A DNA stretch of 37,093 nucleotides, taken from Siminovitchia terrae. GTDB taxonomy: Bacteria; Bacillota; Bacilli; Bacillales; Bacillaceae_C. The notes beneath the pieces are model-generated. The model did not search any database. It had not been told where the DNA came from and worked only from the letters and a program-made list of their open reading frames with translations. Where the stretch lies: assembly GCF_003605405.2 (NCBI RefSeq), contig NZ_QYTW02000041.1, positions 1 through 37,093 of the forward strand, read 5' to 3'. A program made the translations under genes and the position numbers. Shown piece after piece: positions 15,679 through 23,262 of the stretch (the stretch's first letter is position 1; each line of letters opens with the position of its first letter).

Positions 15679-16222
15679 CCCATCTCTCCATCAATTCATG
15701 TTCAATATCCAATTCATCCAGTATTCTGGCAACGATAAAATTCACCAATTCCCAAATTTCTGTTGGCCGGTGATAAAAACCTGGACTTGCTGGTAAAATC
15801 GAAACACCTGCTTCAGCCAAAGTTGTCATGTTCCGTAAATGGATCACATGAAAAGGAGCCTCCCTTGGCACAATGACAAGGTTTCGTCTTTCCTTCATAA
15901 CCACGCTCGCAGATCTGGTCAATAGAGTATCCCCCACTCCATTGGCAATTGCGCCTAATGAATTCATTGAGCAAGGAACAATGACCATCCCATCCGTCTT
16001 AAAGGAACCGCTCGCAATAGAAGCAAACAAATTCTGATTATGATGGATTACAGCATACTCTTTTAAATCTTCCATTTTTATGCCGCATTCGAATTGCAAT
16101 ACCTTTACTCCCGTTTCGGTAGCAACTACGTGGGTTTCAACTCCCAATTGATGAAGCGCACGGATCAATGTATACCCATACAATGATCCGCTTGCTCCCG
16201 TTATGCCGACGATGATTCTCAT
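15656..16222 (-). CDS. ubiX: UbiX-family flavin prenyltransferase
   Basis: About 188 residues from the ATG at 16222 (MRIIVGITGASG), where family homology begins and GGGAG lies upstream. UbiX transfers a dimethylallyl group to FMN to make the cofactor required by UbiD. Signatures: GITGASGSLYGYTLIRAL, VIVPCSMNSLGAIANGVGD, and the C-terminal LVIVPREAPFHVIHLRNM...LPASPGFYHRPTE. The ubiX-ubiD overlap supports a dedicated pair rather than the ubiquinone pathway, which Bacillaceae lack. Confidence 0.95.
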   Translation of the reverse strand: MRIIVGITGASGSLYGYTLIRALHQLGVETHVVATETGVKVLQFECGIKMEDLKEYAVIHHNQNLFASIASGSFKTDGMVIVPCSMNSLGAIANGVGDTLLTRSASVVMKERRNLVIVPREAPFHVIHLRNMTTLAEAGVSILPASPGFYHRPTEIWELVNFIVARILDELDIEHELMERWGEKNESP

Positions 16223-16244
16223 TTTCCAGCTCCCGTCGTCACGA

Positions 16245-16838
16245 CTAAACCGTCTGTGCGTTTTGGGAGAATTTCTTTTTAGCGGCATCCATATATTCAT
16301 CTGTCGTCATCACTTCACCGAAAATTCCAATATCTCGAAGACCTCCACGATGCATATCCTCATCCTGGGATGCAGTTGAGTCGGACAAAGCGATCACGTT
16401 ATATCCGTGATACAATGCATCTGAAGCCGTGCTTCTTACGCAAACATTTGTCCAAACTCCTGTAAGGACAACTGTATCAACTTTTTCTTCCCTCAAAAAC
16501 AAGTCGAAGTCTGTATAGCTGAACGCACTGTGGCGACGTTTTTGTACAACATAATCCCCTTTGTCCTCCTCGGGCTGAAGTTCCTCAATAAACTCCGATC
16601 CCCATGTACCCTTGATCGCATGGACCGGCCTTACCCTGAAATCCGCATCATTTTTACGATGAGCTTCTTGAACATGAACAACCTGAATTCCATAATTATG
16701 GCAAAAATCAATAGCCTCTCTAATTTTTGGAACAATTTTTTCTCCATTTTCACATCTCAATGCAGCCTTCTCACCAATAAAATCATTCAGCATGTCAATG
16801 ATGACCAATGCATGCTTTTCACCTTTCAGCTTTGTCAT
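16245..16838 (-). CDS. Isochorismatase-like cysteine hydrolase (amidase)
   Basis: About 197 residues. The ATG at 16838 is preferred over an upstream TTG. Family members cleave amides with an Asp-Lys-Cys triad: here Asp in ALVIIDMLNDF, Lys in VVQKRRHSAF and Cys in GVWTNVCVRSTASDAL. Relatives include nicotinamidase, ureidoacrylate amidohydrolase (RutB), maleamate amidohydrolase and N-carbamoylsarcosine amidohydrolase. Next to a hydantoinase-like gene, an N-carbamoyl amidase role (releasing CO2 and ammonia) is the attractive reading, but sequence alone does not decide it. It lies between the hydantoinase-like gene and ubiX in the same operon. Confidence 0.9.
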   Translation of the reverse strand: MTKLKGEKHALVIIDMLNDFIGEKAALRCENGEKIVPKIREAIDFCHNYGIQVVHVQEAHRKNDADFRVRPVHAIKGTWGSEFIEELQPEEDKGDYVVQKRRHSAFSYTDFDLFLREEKVDTVVLTGVWTNVCVRSTASDALYHGYNVIALSDSTASQDEDMHRGGLRDIGIFGEVMTTDEYMDAAKKKFSQNAQTV

Positions 16839-16855
16839 AAATATCAATTCCTTTC

Positions 16856-18349
16856 CTAGTTTGTAATCAAGTCTCTTCTCAAGGCTTTTTCTATGCGGGG
16901 GCTAGCTTCAGCCTCTTTCGCCCTTTCTTCATAAGTTTCATATTTTATGACGCGCTCAAGACTTTGGATGCTCTGCCTGTTGACAAATTGCCCGTATCCG
17001 GCAGCCCCGGTGATACCACCGTTATCCTCGTCGTAAACGACTTGGCCTCGGACAATTGTTTGAATCGGCTTTCCTTTAAGCTTCAAACCATGGAGCGGGT
17101 TATATTTTGCCATAGACTCCGTCTTTTGCTCATCAATGGTGTACTCGCGTTCCAAGTCGATGACTGTGAAGTCGGCGTCGCTCCCAATCTCCATGGCACC
17201 TTTTTTCGGATATATCCCGAAATGAATCGCTGCATTCCTACTTGTTACCTCAACAAATCGTGACAGTGAAAGACGGCCTTTATTCAGTCCTTCGCTGACA
17301 AGGATCGGAACCATTGTTTCCACTCCTGGGATTCCAGGGAAGCTGTTCCAAATCGTTGAATCCTGCGCGTCTTTTTCGGTTGGAATTTCATATGGAGCAT
17401 GGTCCGTTCCAACAAAGTCAATTGTTCCATCGGCTAGAGCCTGCCAGTGAACAATATTATCTTCCTTTTCCCGTAGTGGAGGAGCGATTTTAGCAAATGT
17501 TCCCCGTTCTGACATGGAGTCTTCCGCATTAAGCATCAAATAATGAGGACATGTTTCTGCAGTTACTTTCACCCCGCGCTTTTTGGCTTCCCTTACAAGT
17601 TCCACACCTTCTTTCGTACTCATGTGGACGACGTGTACGCGAGCTCCAGTTGCTTCTGCAAAGCTGATAATCAACTGGATTGCTGCTTTTTCCGCAAGAG
17701 CCATTCTAGCTTCCGCCCATGCTGGACCGTCAAGACGACCTTCTTTTTTCAGTTTTTCAGAGTAGAAAGTGCAAATATCATAATTTTCCGCGTGGACTCC
17801 GATCGGCATTCCTGTCGGAGCGATATGGCTGAAGATTTCAAGCATCTCTGCATCTGAAACTTTTGGGAAGGTAGGCACTGAAGGAGTCATGTATACCTTA
17901 AAAGCAACGACACCTTCATCTATTTGAGGCTGGATATTATCCAGCAGCCCTTCACGAACGTCTTCTCCGGTCATTCCGCCCCAGAAAGCAAAGTCTATGT
18001 ATGCCTGATCTTTGAGAGGAGCGAGCTTTTTATGGAAGCTTTCAGCATCACGTACGGAAGGTTTACTGCAGCATGGCATGTCTATATGAGTAGTCACTCC
18101 GCCCGCAGCGGCTGATCTCGTTCCCGTTGTGAATGTTTCACGATGCGTAAATCCGGGATCCATAAAATGTGTATGAGGGTCAATACATCCCGGGACCACC
18201 AGGTTCTCTTTCATATCAATGACCCTGTCAGCGGATAAACCATTTAAAGCTGAGATAAACCCGACAATCTTTCCATTATCAACCAGAATGTTTGTTTTTA
18301 CCTTACGATCCCCTTGAGGAATCAGCGCGTTTTTTAAAATTAAATCCAT
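16856..18349 (-). CDS. Cyclic amidohydrolase (dihydroorotase/allantoinase/hydantoinase-like)
   Basis: About 497 residues from the ATG at 18349 (MDLILKNALIPQG), preceded by GGGAGAG. This superfamily opens cyclic ureides (hydantoin, allantoin, dihydropyrimidines). Binuclear metal ligands are visible: HTH in DPHTHFMDPGF, the carboxylated Lys in AFKVYMTPS, His in GVHAENYD, His in VHVVHMST and Asp in GTDHAPYE. AAGGVTTHIDMP is allantoinase-like. It is the first gene of the BMC operon. Repeat copy 3 separates it from the upstream leader. With the amidase next to it, it forms a ring-opening plus carbamoyl-cleaving pair (inference). Confidence 0.9.
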   Translation of the reverse strand: MDLILKNALIPQGDRKVKTNILVDNGKIVGFISALNGLSADRVIDMKENLVVPGCIDPHTHFMDPGFTHRETFTTGTRSAAAGGVTTHIDMPCCSKPSVRDAESFHKKLAPLKDQAYIDFAFWGGMTGEDVREGLLDNIQPQIDEGVVAFKVYMTPSVPTFPKVSDAEMLEIFSHIAPTGMPIGVHAENYDICTFYSEKLKKEGRLDGPAWAEARMALAEKAAIQLIISFAEATGARVHVVHMSTKEGVELVREAKKRGVKVTAETCPHYLMLNAEDSMSERGTFAKIAPPLREKEDNIVHWQALADGTIDFVGTDHAPYEIPTEKDAQDSTIWNSFPGIPGVETMVPILVSEGLNKGRLSLSRFVEVTSRNAAIHFGIYPKKGAMEIGSDADFTVIDLEREYTIDEQKTESMAKYNPLHGLKLKGKPIQTIVRGQVVYDEDNGGITGAAGYGQFVNRQSIQSLERVIKYETYEERAKEAEASPRIEKALRRDLITN

Positions 18350-18414
18350 CTTTCTCTCTCCCTTCAAAATAATGAATATGCTAAAAACTAACTTCATAGA
18401 ATCATGGGCGGTTA

Positions 18415-18606
18415 TCAAATGCGCCTTGGCGTATTTGCGCCCAGATTTTATCGAGCTCCGCTCGATAAATTTCCTCTGAAAATCTGTGGCATCCGCCGGA
18501 GGCTTTAACTTTATTCAGCCGGGGTTTGACCCCCACTGAATGGAATACCAATAGGCATTCATCTCACCACTTACAGATGTGGGAGACTTCTGTTGAATGA
18601 AGTTAA
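18415..18606 (+). repeat. 192-bp structured repeat, copy 3
   Basis: Lies between the first gene of the BMC operon and an isolated ribosome-binding-site-like AAGGAGGTGA. Nearly identical to copies 2 and 4, with a perfect TTTATCGAGC/GCTCGATAAA stem and an AGATGTGG variant in the last hairpin. Confidence 0.92.
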
Positions 18607-18862
18607 GCTAAAATTCTTGATTCACCTCCTTGAAATAGTTTGAAAGGCCCTTATGGACGCAGTGTTTATCCATACCTTCTTTGGTAAATAAAAAACCGCA
18701 GATTCAAGATACTCCTTAAGAATTAAGGAATATACTGAATCTGCGGTTCAAATAATCTCCGTTCAACAGAGATCTATGTAACCGTTCCAAAACAGCCTTG
18801 AACAAAAACGAACCTGCGTTTTCATTCCAGAGTGCTCCAGATGTTTACTAAATAAATTACGA
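18607..18862 (-). promoter_or_regulatory. Structured leader/intergenic region upstream of the BMC operon
   Basis: No gene. On the minus strand it shows an ATCTCTGT-TGA-ACGGAGAT hairpin (18755-18773), then a 55-nt near-perfect hairpin with a T-tract (18686-18748). An ATGGA...TCCAT stem follows, and finally AAGGAGGTGA (18622-18631) with no start codon at the expected distance before repeat copy 3. It may be the DUF2294 terminator plus BMC operon promoter, or a regulatory leader; I recognise no known riboswitch class. Confidence 0.45.
18686..18748 (-). terminator. Strong hairpin with T-tract
   Basis: AACCGCAGATTCA...TGAATCTGCGGTT, with an inner TTCCTTAA/TTAAGGAG pairing, followed by TTTTTTATTT on the minus strand. 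It ends the DUF2294 transcript or attenuates the BMC operon. Confidence 0.75.
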
Positions 18863-19225
18863 TTATATGATTTTTTCGTCGAATATGACGACACAAACTG
18901 CATCTTCGGATTCTGGATCATAGTCTTTTAAAACAGATTTTACTTTCATTCCGGTTACGTCTTCGACTAACTTCTTAAGTGTAAGTTTAAATTCGACAAT
19001 TAGTGCCGCATCCGCATAGGTCGTAAGCTCCCAAAAATTTTTGCTCAATGCCTTAAAAGCGGTGACGCGTTTATGCTTTGCAAAGATTATAACCCTGTCA
19101 TCATAGACATCAACCCTTTGGCTTCGAACGCCTGTAGCATAAAACTCCTGATTTACTCGATTGTACACTTGGGCAATGTCTCTTTTTAATGTTCTTATCT
19201 CTATGTCTGATGAGGCTTCATTCAT
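18863..19225 (-). CDS. DUF2294 family protein
   Basis: A 120-residue cytoplasmic protein of the DUF2294 type found in Bacillus (YbcI-like). The TLKRDIAQVYNRVNQEFYATGV start and the DVYDDRVIIFAKHKRVTAF segment are typical. The function is not established. It has a consensus promoter (19250-19278) and an AAGGAGG site 6-8 nt before the ATG. It is monocistronic, ends before a hairpin terminator, and marks the upstream limit of the BMC locus. Confidence 0.82.
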   Translation of the reverse strand: MNEASSDIEIRTLKRDIAQVYNRVNQEFYATGVRSQRVDVYDDRVIIFAKHKRVTAFKALSKNFWELTTYADAALIVEFKLTLKKLVEDVTGMKVKSVLKDYDPESEDAVCVVIFDEKII

Positions 19226-19249
19226 TTTGATAACCTCCTTGCACTTATA

Positions 19250-19278
19250 ATGTTAATGAACCTACTCATAACTGTCAA
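19250..19278 (-). promoter_or_regulatory. SigA-type promoter of the DUF2294 gene
   Basis: TTGACA (19273-19278) and TAACAT (19250-19255) on the minus strand, with a 17-nt spacer, about 25 nt upstream of the start codon. Confidence 0.7.
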
Positions 19279-19347
19279 GTTATTTTTAGAAAATTTATTC
19301 TTGACTAAATAATATATATATTACTTTAGAAAATCTATTTAACGTTT

Positions 19348-20136
19348 TTAAGTTTCCACGTTTTTCATCCAGTCGCAAAGGTCATGAACAATCCTCCTAT
19401 TAAGAGCTGGTGGGAAATAATGATTGACGTGTTCAAAATACCATGTTTCCACCGGCTTCTGAAGCGCAATCAACCTTTTTTCAAGACGATAAGCATGTTC
19501 TATTGAAACATTTTCATCACGCAAACCATGGATGATCAAAACCGGTGGCCGCAGTTTGTCCAGCTCATATAAAGGAGTGCGATATTTAAATTTATCTGCA
19601 GCAGTTTTCGGAGAACCGCCGATCACCCGCTTCATCATTCTTCTCATATCCTTTCGCTCTATATAAGTCAGAACCATATCGGATACTCCTCCCCATGTAA
19701 CGACGGAGGCTGTGTCTTCATATTGAATACCGGTTATGAGAGCCATCACCCCACCTCTGGAAAATCCAAATACATGAACTCTGTTGTCTGGAACAGATGG
19801 GTGACTTCTTAACAATTCAAACGCGGTATAGGCATCTTCCCTATCCTCACCAGCAAAGTCCTCATTCCCTTCTCCACCTCTGTTCCCTCTATAAAATGGT
19901 GCAAATACAATGAATCCTTCAGAAGCGAACTGCCCGATTCTGGCTGGTCTTACCATTCCAACGCTTTTTATTCCTCCCCTTAAATATAGCATGCCCTCAT
20001 ATACGCCTGCCTGAACAGGTTCAGCCAAGAGCCCTTTTACTCTCAAGCCGGCGGATAAATAAGTAACAAGATACATGTTTACATTGGGGTTAGGTGAAGG
20101 AAAAGCGATTTTTTCCAAGATTTGCGTTTTTTCCAT
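19348..20136 (-). CDS. ytmA: Alpha/beta hydrolase, YtmA-like (prolyl oligopeptidase-type)
   Basis: A 262-residue alpha/beta hydrolase. The nucleophile elbow is GFSRGG (Ser), the acid is probably Asp in HGLRDENVS, and the His is in FEHVNHYF. The layout (GLLAEPVQAGVYEGMLYLRGG before the core, RGNRGGEGNEDFAGED in the middle) matches Bacillus YtmA, annotated as a putative peptidase or esterase. In B. subtilis ytmA also neighbours ytlABCD, which supports the name. The native substrate is unknown. Repeat copy 4 lies in its 5' region, between it and the divergent ABC operon. Confidence 0.85.
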   Translation of the reverse strand: MEKTQILEKIAFPSPNPNVNMYLVTYLSAGLRVKGLLAEPVQAGVYEGMLYLRGGIKSVGMVRPARIGQFASEGFIVFAPFYRGNRGGEGNEDFAGEDREDAYTAFELLRSHPSVPDNRVHVFGFSRGGVMALITGIQYEDTASVVTWGGVSDMVLTYIERKDMRRMMKRVIGGSPKTAADKFKYRTPLYELDKLRPPVLIIHGLRDENVSIEHAYRLEKRLIALQKPVETWYFEHVNHYFPPALNRRIVHDLCDWMKNVET

Positions 20137-20161
20137 ATGCTTTTGCTCCCTTGCTAATAAA

Positions 20162-20353
20162 TCAAATACGCCTTGACGTATTTGCGCCCAGATTTTATCG
20201 AGCTCCGCTCGATAAATTTCCTATGAAAATCTGTGGCATCCGCCGGAGGCTTTAACTTTATTCAACCGGGGTTTGAACCCCCACTGAATGGAATACCAAT
20301 ATGCATTCATCTCACCACTTGCAAAAGTCGGAGACTTCTGCTGAATGAAGTTA
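20162..20353 (+). repeat. 192-bp structured repeat, copy 4
   Basis: Located between divergent ytmA and ytlA. Its first hairpin reads CAAATACG-CCTTGA-CGTATTTG. The G-to-A change turns the G-T wobble of the other copies into an A-T pair, so pairing is kept. The right end is GAAGTTAT rather than GAAGTTAA. Confidence 0.92.
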
Positions 20354-20433
20354 TTCACACATTTTTAGGCCCATCATACGATATGTTAGCCCAATTTACT
20401 AAAGTCCTGCAAGACTTGACAGGAGGTTCATGA

Positions 20434-21432
20434 ATGAAAGCATGTTTAAAAATCGGATTGTCAGCTGTTGCGGCTTTCCTGCTGATTTTTGCTGCTGCCT
20501 GCTCACCAAAAGAAGAAGTGAAAAAAGTGAAGCTGGCAGAAGTAACTCGCTCTGTTTTCTATACTCCCCAATATGTTGCCCTTGCCAAAGGATATTTTAA
20601 AGACGAGGGGCTGGACGTCGAATTAAAAACGACATGGGGCGGCGATAAAACGATGACAGCCCTTTTGTCAGACGCTGCCGATATAGCTCTTGTCGGGTCG
20701 GAAACATCCATTTATGTTTACGCCCAAGGCGCAAGCGACCCTATTATTAACTTTGCTCAATTAACCCAGACTGATGGAACATTCCTTGTGTCCCGTGAGA
20801 AAAAAGAGCAATTTGAGTGGAATCAACTGAAAGGCTCCACTTTCCTAGGGCAACGGAAAGGCGGCATGCCGCAAATGGTTGGCGAGTTTGTTTTGAAAAA
20901 ACATGAGATCGAACCGCATAAAGATCTTGAGTTGATTCAAAACATCGACTTCGCAAACATCGCCAATTCTTTTGCTTCCGGAACAGGAGACTATGTTCAA
21001 TTGTTTGAGCCCACAGCCTCCGTGTTTGAAAAAGAAGGAAAAGGATACATCGTCGCTTCATTCGGTGAAGAATCCGGTCAGGTACCTTATACCACTTTCA
21101 TGGCAAAAGAAAGCTATATAAAGAAAAACGAAGAGACGGTGGAAAAATTTGTCCGCGCTCTCTATAAAGCACAGCAATGGGTGGAAAAGAACAGCGGAGA
21201 AGAAATTGCCAAAGTCGTTCAACCGTATTTTGAAGACTCTGATTTGGAAACATTGGCTATCGTCATCGAACGCTATAAAAACCAGGGCTCATTTGCAGAG
21301 AAAATGACTTTGACTAAAGATGGCTGGGAAAACCTCCAAAACATCATGGAGGAAGCGGGCGAACTTCCAGAAAAAGTGGATTACGCCAAGCTGGTCAATA
21401 CCGAAATTGTTGAGAGAGTGATGAAGGAGTAA
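20434..21432 (+). CDS. ytlA: ABC transporter substrate-binding lipoprotein (NMT1/THI5-like)
   Basis: A 332-residue lipoprotein. The signal peptide ends in a lipobox (FAAAC, Cys about residue 23). The mature part is an NMT1/SsuA-type solute-binding protein ([44 protein letters not shown]). Such proteins bind thiamine pyrimidine precursors, sulfonates or similar small organics. Synteny with ytmA-like and ytkD supports YtlA. AGGAGG is well placed before the ATG. The ATPase and permease genes follow, with repeat copy 5 inserted between genes 1 and 2. A link to the BMC substrate is possible but speculative, because Bacillus strains without a BMC also have this transporter. Confidence 0.9.
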   Translation: MKACLKIGLSAVAAFLLIFAAACSPKEEVKKVKLAEVTRSVFYTPQYVALAKGYFKDEGLDVELKTTWGGDKTMTALLSDAADIALVGSETSIYVYAQGASDPIINFAQLTQTDGTFLVSREKKEQFEWNQLKGSTFLGQRKGGMPQMVGEFVLKKHEIEPHKDLELIQNIDFANIANSFASGTGDYVQLFEPTASVFEKEGKGYIVASFGEESGQVPYTTFMAKESYIKKNEETVEKFVRALYKAQQWVEKNSGEEIAKVVQPYFEDSDLETLAIVIERYKNQGSFAEKMTLTKDGWENLQNIMEEAGELPEKVDYAKLVNTEIVERVMKE

Positions 21433-21452
21433 ATAAAGGGGCCAGCGCCCGA

Positions 21453-21632
21453 TCAAATGCGCCTTGGCGTACTTGCGCCCAGATTTTATCGAGCTCCGCT
21501 CGATAAAATCTGTTGCATCCGCCGGAGGCTTTAACTTTATTCAGCCAGGGTTTGACCCCCAATTAATGGAATACCAATAGGCATTCATCTCACCACTTAC
21601 AGAAGTGGGAGACTTTTGCTGAATGAAGTTAA
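21453..21632 (+). repeat. 192-bp structured repeat, copy 5 (180 bp, internal deletion)
   Basis: Lies inside the ytl operon between the substrate-binding and ATPase genes. It lacks about 13 bp after the TTTATCGAGC/GCTCGATAAA stem (the TTTCCTCTGAAAA part). Orientation is the same as the other four copies, although here the operon runs on the plus strand. Its right end includes an ATGAAG that opens a frame into the ATPase gene. Confidence 0.9.
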
Positions 21633-21667
21633 TAAAATACGATCAAGAAAAGGAGGCCGGAAACATT

Positions 21668-22441
21668 GTGAGCTTTATTACAACTGAAAATATTGAACAC
21701 CACTACTTCACTCCGTCTTCCATAAAGACTGCTTTAAAAGATGTTTCATTTTCAATCGAGGAAGGGGAATTTGTGTCCCTGATCGGTCCATCCGGATGCG
21801 GTAAAACAACGTTGCTATCCATTTTGTCAGGACTATTGATACCAACAGACGGACTGGTAAAAATTGACGGCCAGCCTCCGGATTTGCAGAAAAACATCAT
21901 TGGCTACATGCTTCAGCAGGATTATCTTTTTCCCTGGAAAACGATTGAGGAAAATGTTTTGATAGGACTGAAATTGAATCACCAGCTGAAAGAAAAAACT
22001 AAGGAAAATGCACTGCAGTTCCTGCAAAAAATCGGACTAGAAGGCGTGGAAAAACAATTTCCCCGCCAGCTATCAGGTGGGATGCGCCAACGTGCAGCAT
22101 TGGCCCGCACAATGGCCGTCAATCCAAAGCTGCTTTTATTGGATGAACCGTTTTCCGCTCTCGATTATCAAACAAAACTGAAGCTTGAAGACCTTGTATT
22201 TAACATATTAAAAGCCTATAAGAAAACTGCTGTCCTCGTTACACATGATCTGGGAGAAGCCATATCGATGAGCGACAGAGTCCTGCTTTTTGCATCTGAT
22301 CCTGGAAGGCTCTATAAAGTATTTGACGTTCCTGAAGAACTGCGAAATTTGAGTCCTTTTGAAGTTCGAAGCAAAGATGCCTATTCCGATTTATTCCGGA
22401 TTATCTGGAAGGAGCTGGAGACTCTTGAAGAAAACAAATGA
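21668..22441 (+). CDS. ytlC: ABC transporter ATP-binding protein
   Basis: About 257 residues from the GTG at 21668, preceded by AAAAGGAGG. The longer in-frame start at 21623 lies within the repeat and lacks a ribosome binding site. Walker [11 protein letters not shown]-loop [10 protein letters not shown], signature [15 protein letters not shown], Walker [13 protein letters not shown] and the H-loop VTHDLGEA are all intact. It belongs to the SsuB/TauB/ThiZ group and powers the importer with YtlA and YtlD. The 3' end overlaps the permease start. Confidence 0.93.
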   Translation: MSFITTENIEHHYFTPSSIKTALKDVSFSIEEGEFVSLIGPSGCGKTTLLSILSGLLIPTDGLVKIDGQPPDLQKNIIGYMLQQDYLFPWKTIEENVLIGLKLNHQLKEKTKENALQFLQKIGLEGVEKQFPRQLSGGMRQRAALARTMAVNPKLLLLDEPFSALDYQTKLKLEDLVFNILKAYKKTAVLVTHDLGEAISMSDRVLLFASDPGRLYKVFDVPEELRNLSPFEVRSKDAYSDLFRIIWKELETLEENK

Positions 22442-23234
22442 CCCCATCCAGCTTCATTCGCTTTATATACAGAAGCTGGCCTCAGAAAAGCGCTGGATAC
22501 TATTCTATCAGGTGCTAATTGTGACACTATTTTTCATATTGTGGGAGGCTGCAAGCCGCAGCAAATGGATCGATCCACTCATCTTTAGCTCCCCTACCAA
22601 AGTATGGACCTTACTCGTAGAAAAGATTTCAGATGGAACATTATTCGCACACCTCAGCGTAACTGTATTTGAAACAGTAATGGGCTTCATTCTCGGTACG
22701 CTCCTTGGAACAATTTTTGCAGCGATTCTCTGGTGGTCCCCTTTTCTCTCAAAAGTACTCGATCCATACCTTGTCATTCTAAATGCCATGCCAAAAGTCG
22801 CTCTCGGCCCCATTTTAATTGTCGGCCTTGGTCCGGGATTCACCTCAATTATAGCCATGGGAGCGATCATCTCTATCATCATCACAACGATCGTCGTCTA
22901 TTCGGCTTTTCGGGATGTGGATGATAATTATGTAAAAGTGCTTCGCACATTCGGTGCGACAAAGCGGCAGGCTTTCCAGGATGCCATTTTGCCAGCTTCT
23001 TTTCCCACTATCATATCCACCTTAAAAGTGAATGTTGGATTATCATGGGTCGGCGTTATCGTCGGTGAATTTCTTGTATCGGCAAAAGGCCTCGGATATA
23101 TGATCATTTATGGATTTCAAGTATTCAATTTCACCTTGGTCATGCTGGCCCTTTTCCTTATCGTTATATTTGCGACAATCATGTACCAGCTCGTTGAATG
23201 GCTTGAAAAGAAAATGATTAAAGATCAGGATTGA
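22425..23234 (+). CDS. ytlD: ABC transporter permease (SsuC/TauC-like)
   Basis: About 269 residues from a TTG at 22425 with GGAG 4 nt upstream, overlapping the ATPase gene by 17 nt. A single N-terminal hydrophobic segment ([14 protein letters not shown]) is followed by five more membrane spans of the BPD_transp_1 type. The EAA-like loop reads [30 protein letters not shown]. It completes the ytlA-ytlC-ytlD importer. The start is less certain than the rest, since an in-frame ATG exists further upstream inside the ATPase gene. Confidence 0.9.
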   Translation: MKKTNDPIQLHSLYIQKLASEKRWILFYQVLIVTLFFILWEAASRSKWIDPLIFSSPTKVWTLLVEKISDGTLFAHLSVTVFETVMGFILGTLLGTIFAAILWWSPFLSKVLDPYLVILNAMPKVALGPILIVGLGPGFTSIIAMGAIISIIITTIVVYSAFRDVDDNYVKVLRTFGATKRQAFQDAILPASFPTIISTLKVNVGLSWVGVIVGEFLVSAKGLGYMIIYGFQVFNFTLVMLALFLIVIFATIMYQLVEWLEKKMIKDQD

Positions 23235-23262
23235 TGCTGCTCTGTTGAAGGGCAGCTTTTTT
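23235..23262 (+). terminator. Terminator after ytlD
   Basis: GCTGCTCT-GTTGA-AGGGCAGC followed by TTTTTT, immediately after the ytlD stop and touching the convergent ytkD stop. Confidence 0.8.

Noticed and set aside
15656-16222. UbiX/UbiD as ubiquinone biosynthesis genes
   Set aside because: Bacillaceae make menaquinone (men genes are present here); the pair sits in a catabolic BMC operon.
18607-18862. Purine, preQ1, THF or guanidine riboswitch upstream of the BMC operon
   Set aside because: None of the conserved core motifs of these classes could be found; only unassigned hairpins are visible.
6369-21632. Five spaced repeats as a CRISPR array
   Set aside because: The copies are about 192 bp, kilobases apart and separated by genes; nothing resembles short repeats with uniform spacers.
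21623-21667. Upstream ATG start for the ABC ATPase
   Set aside because: The ATG lies in the edge of repeat copy 5 without a ribosome binding site; the GTG at 21668 follows AAAAGGAGG and fits family length.
20434-23234. ABC importer as a certain part of the BMC system
   Set aside because: ytlACD next to ytmA and ytkD is ordinary Bacillus synteny without a BMC; proximity alone does not support the link.
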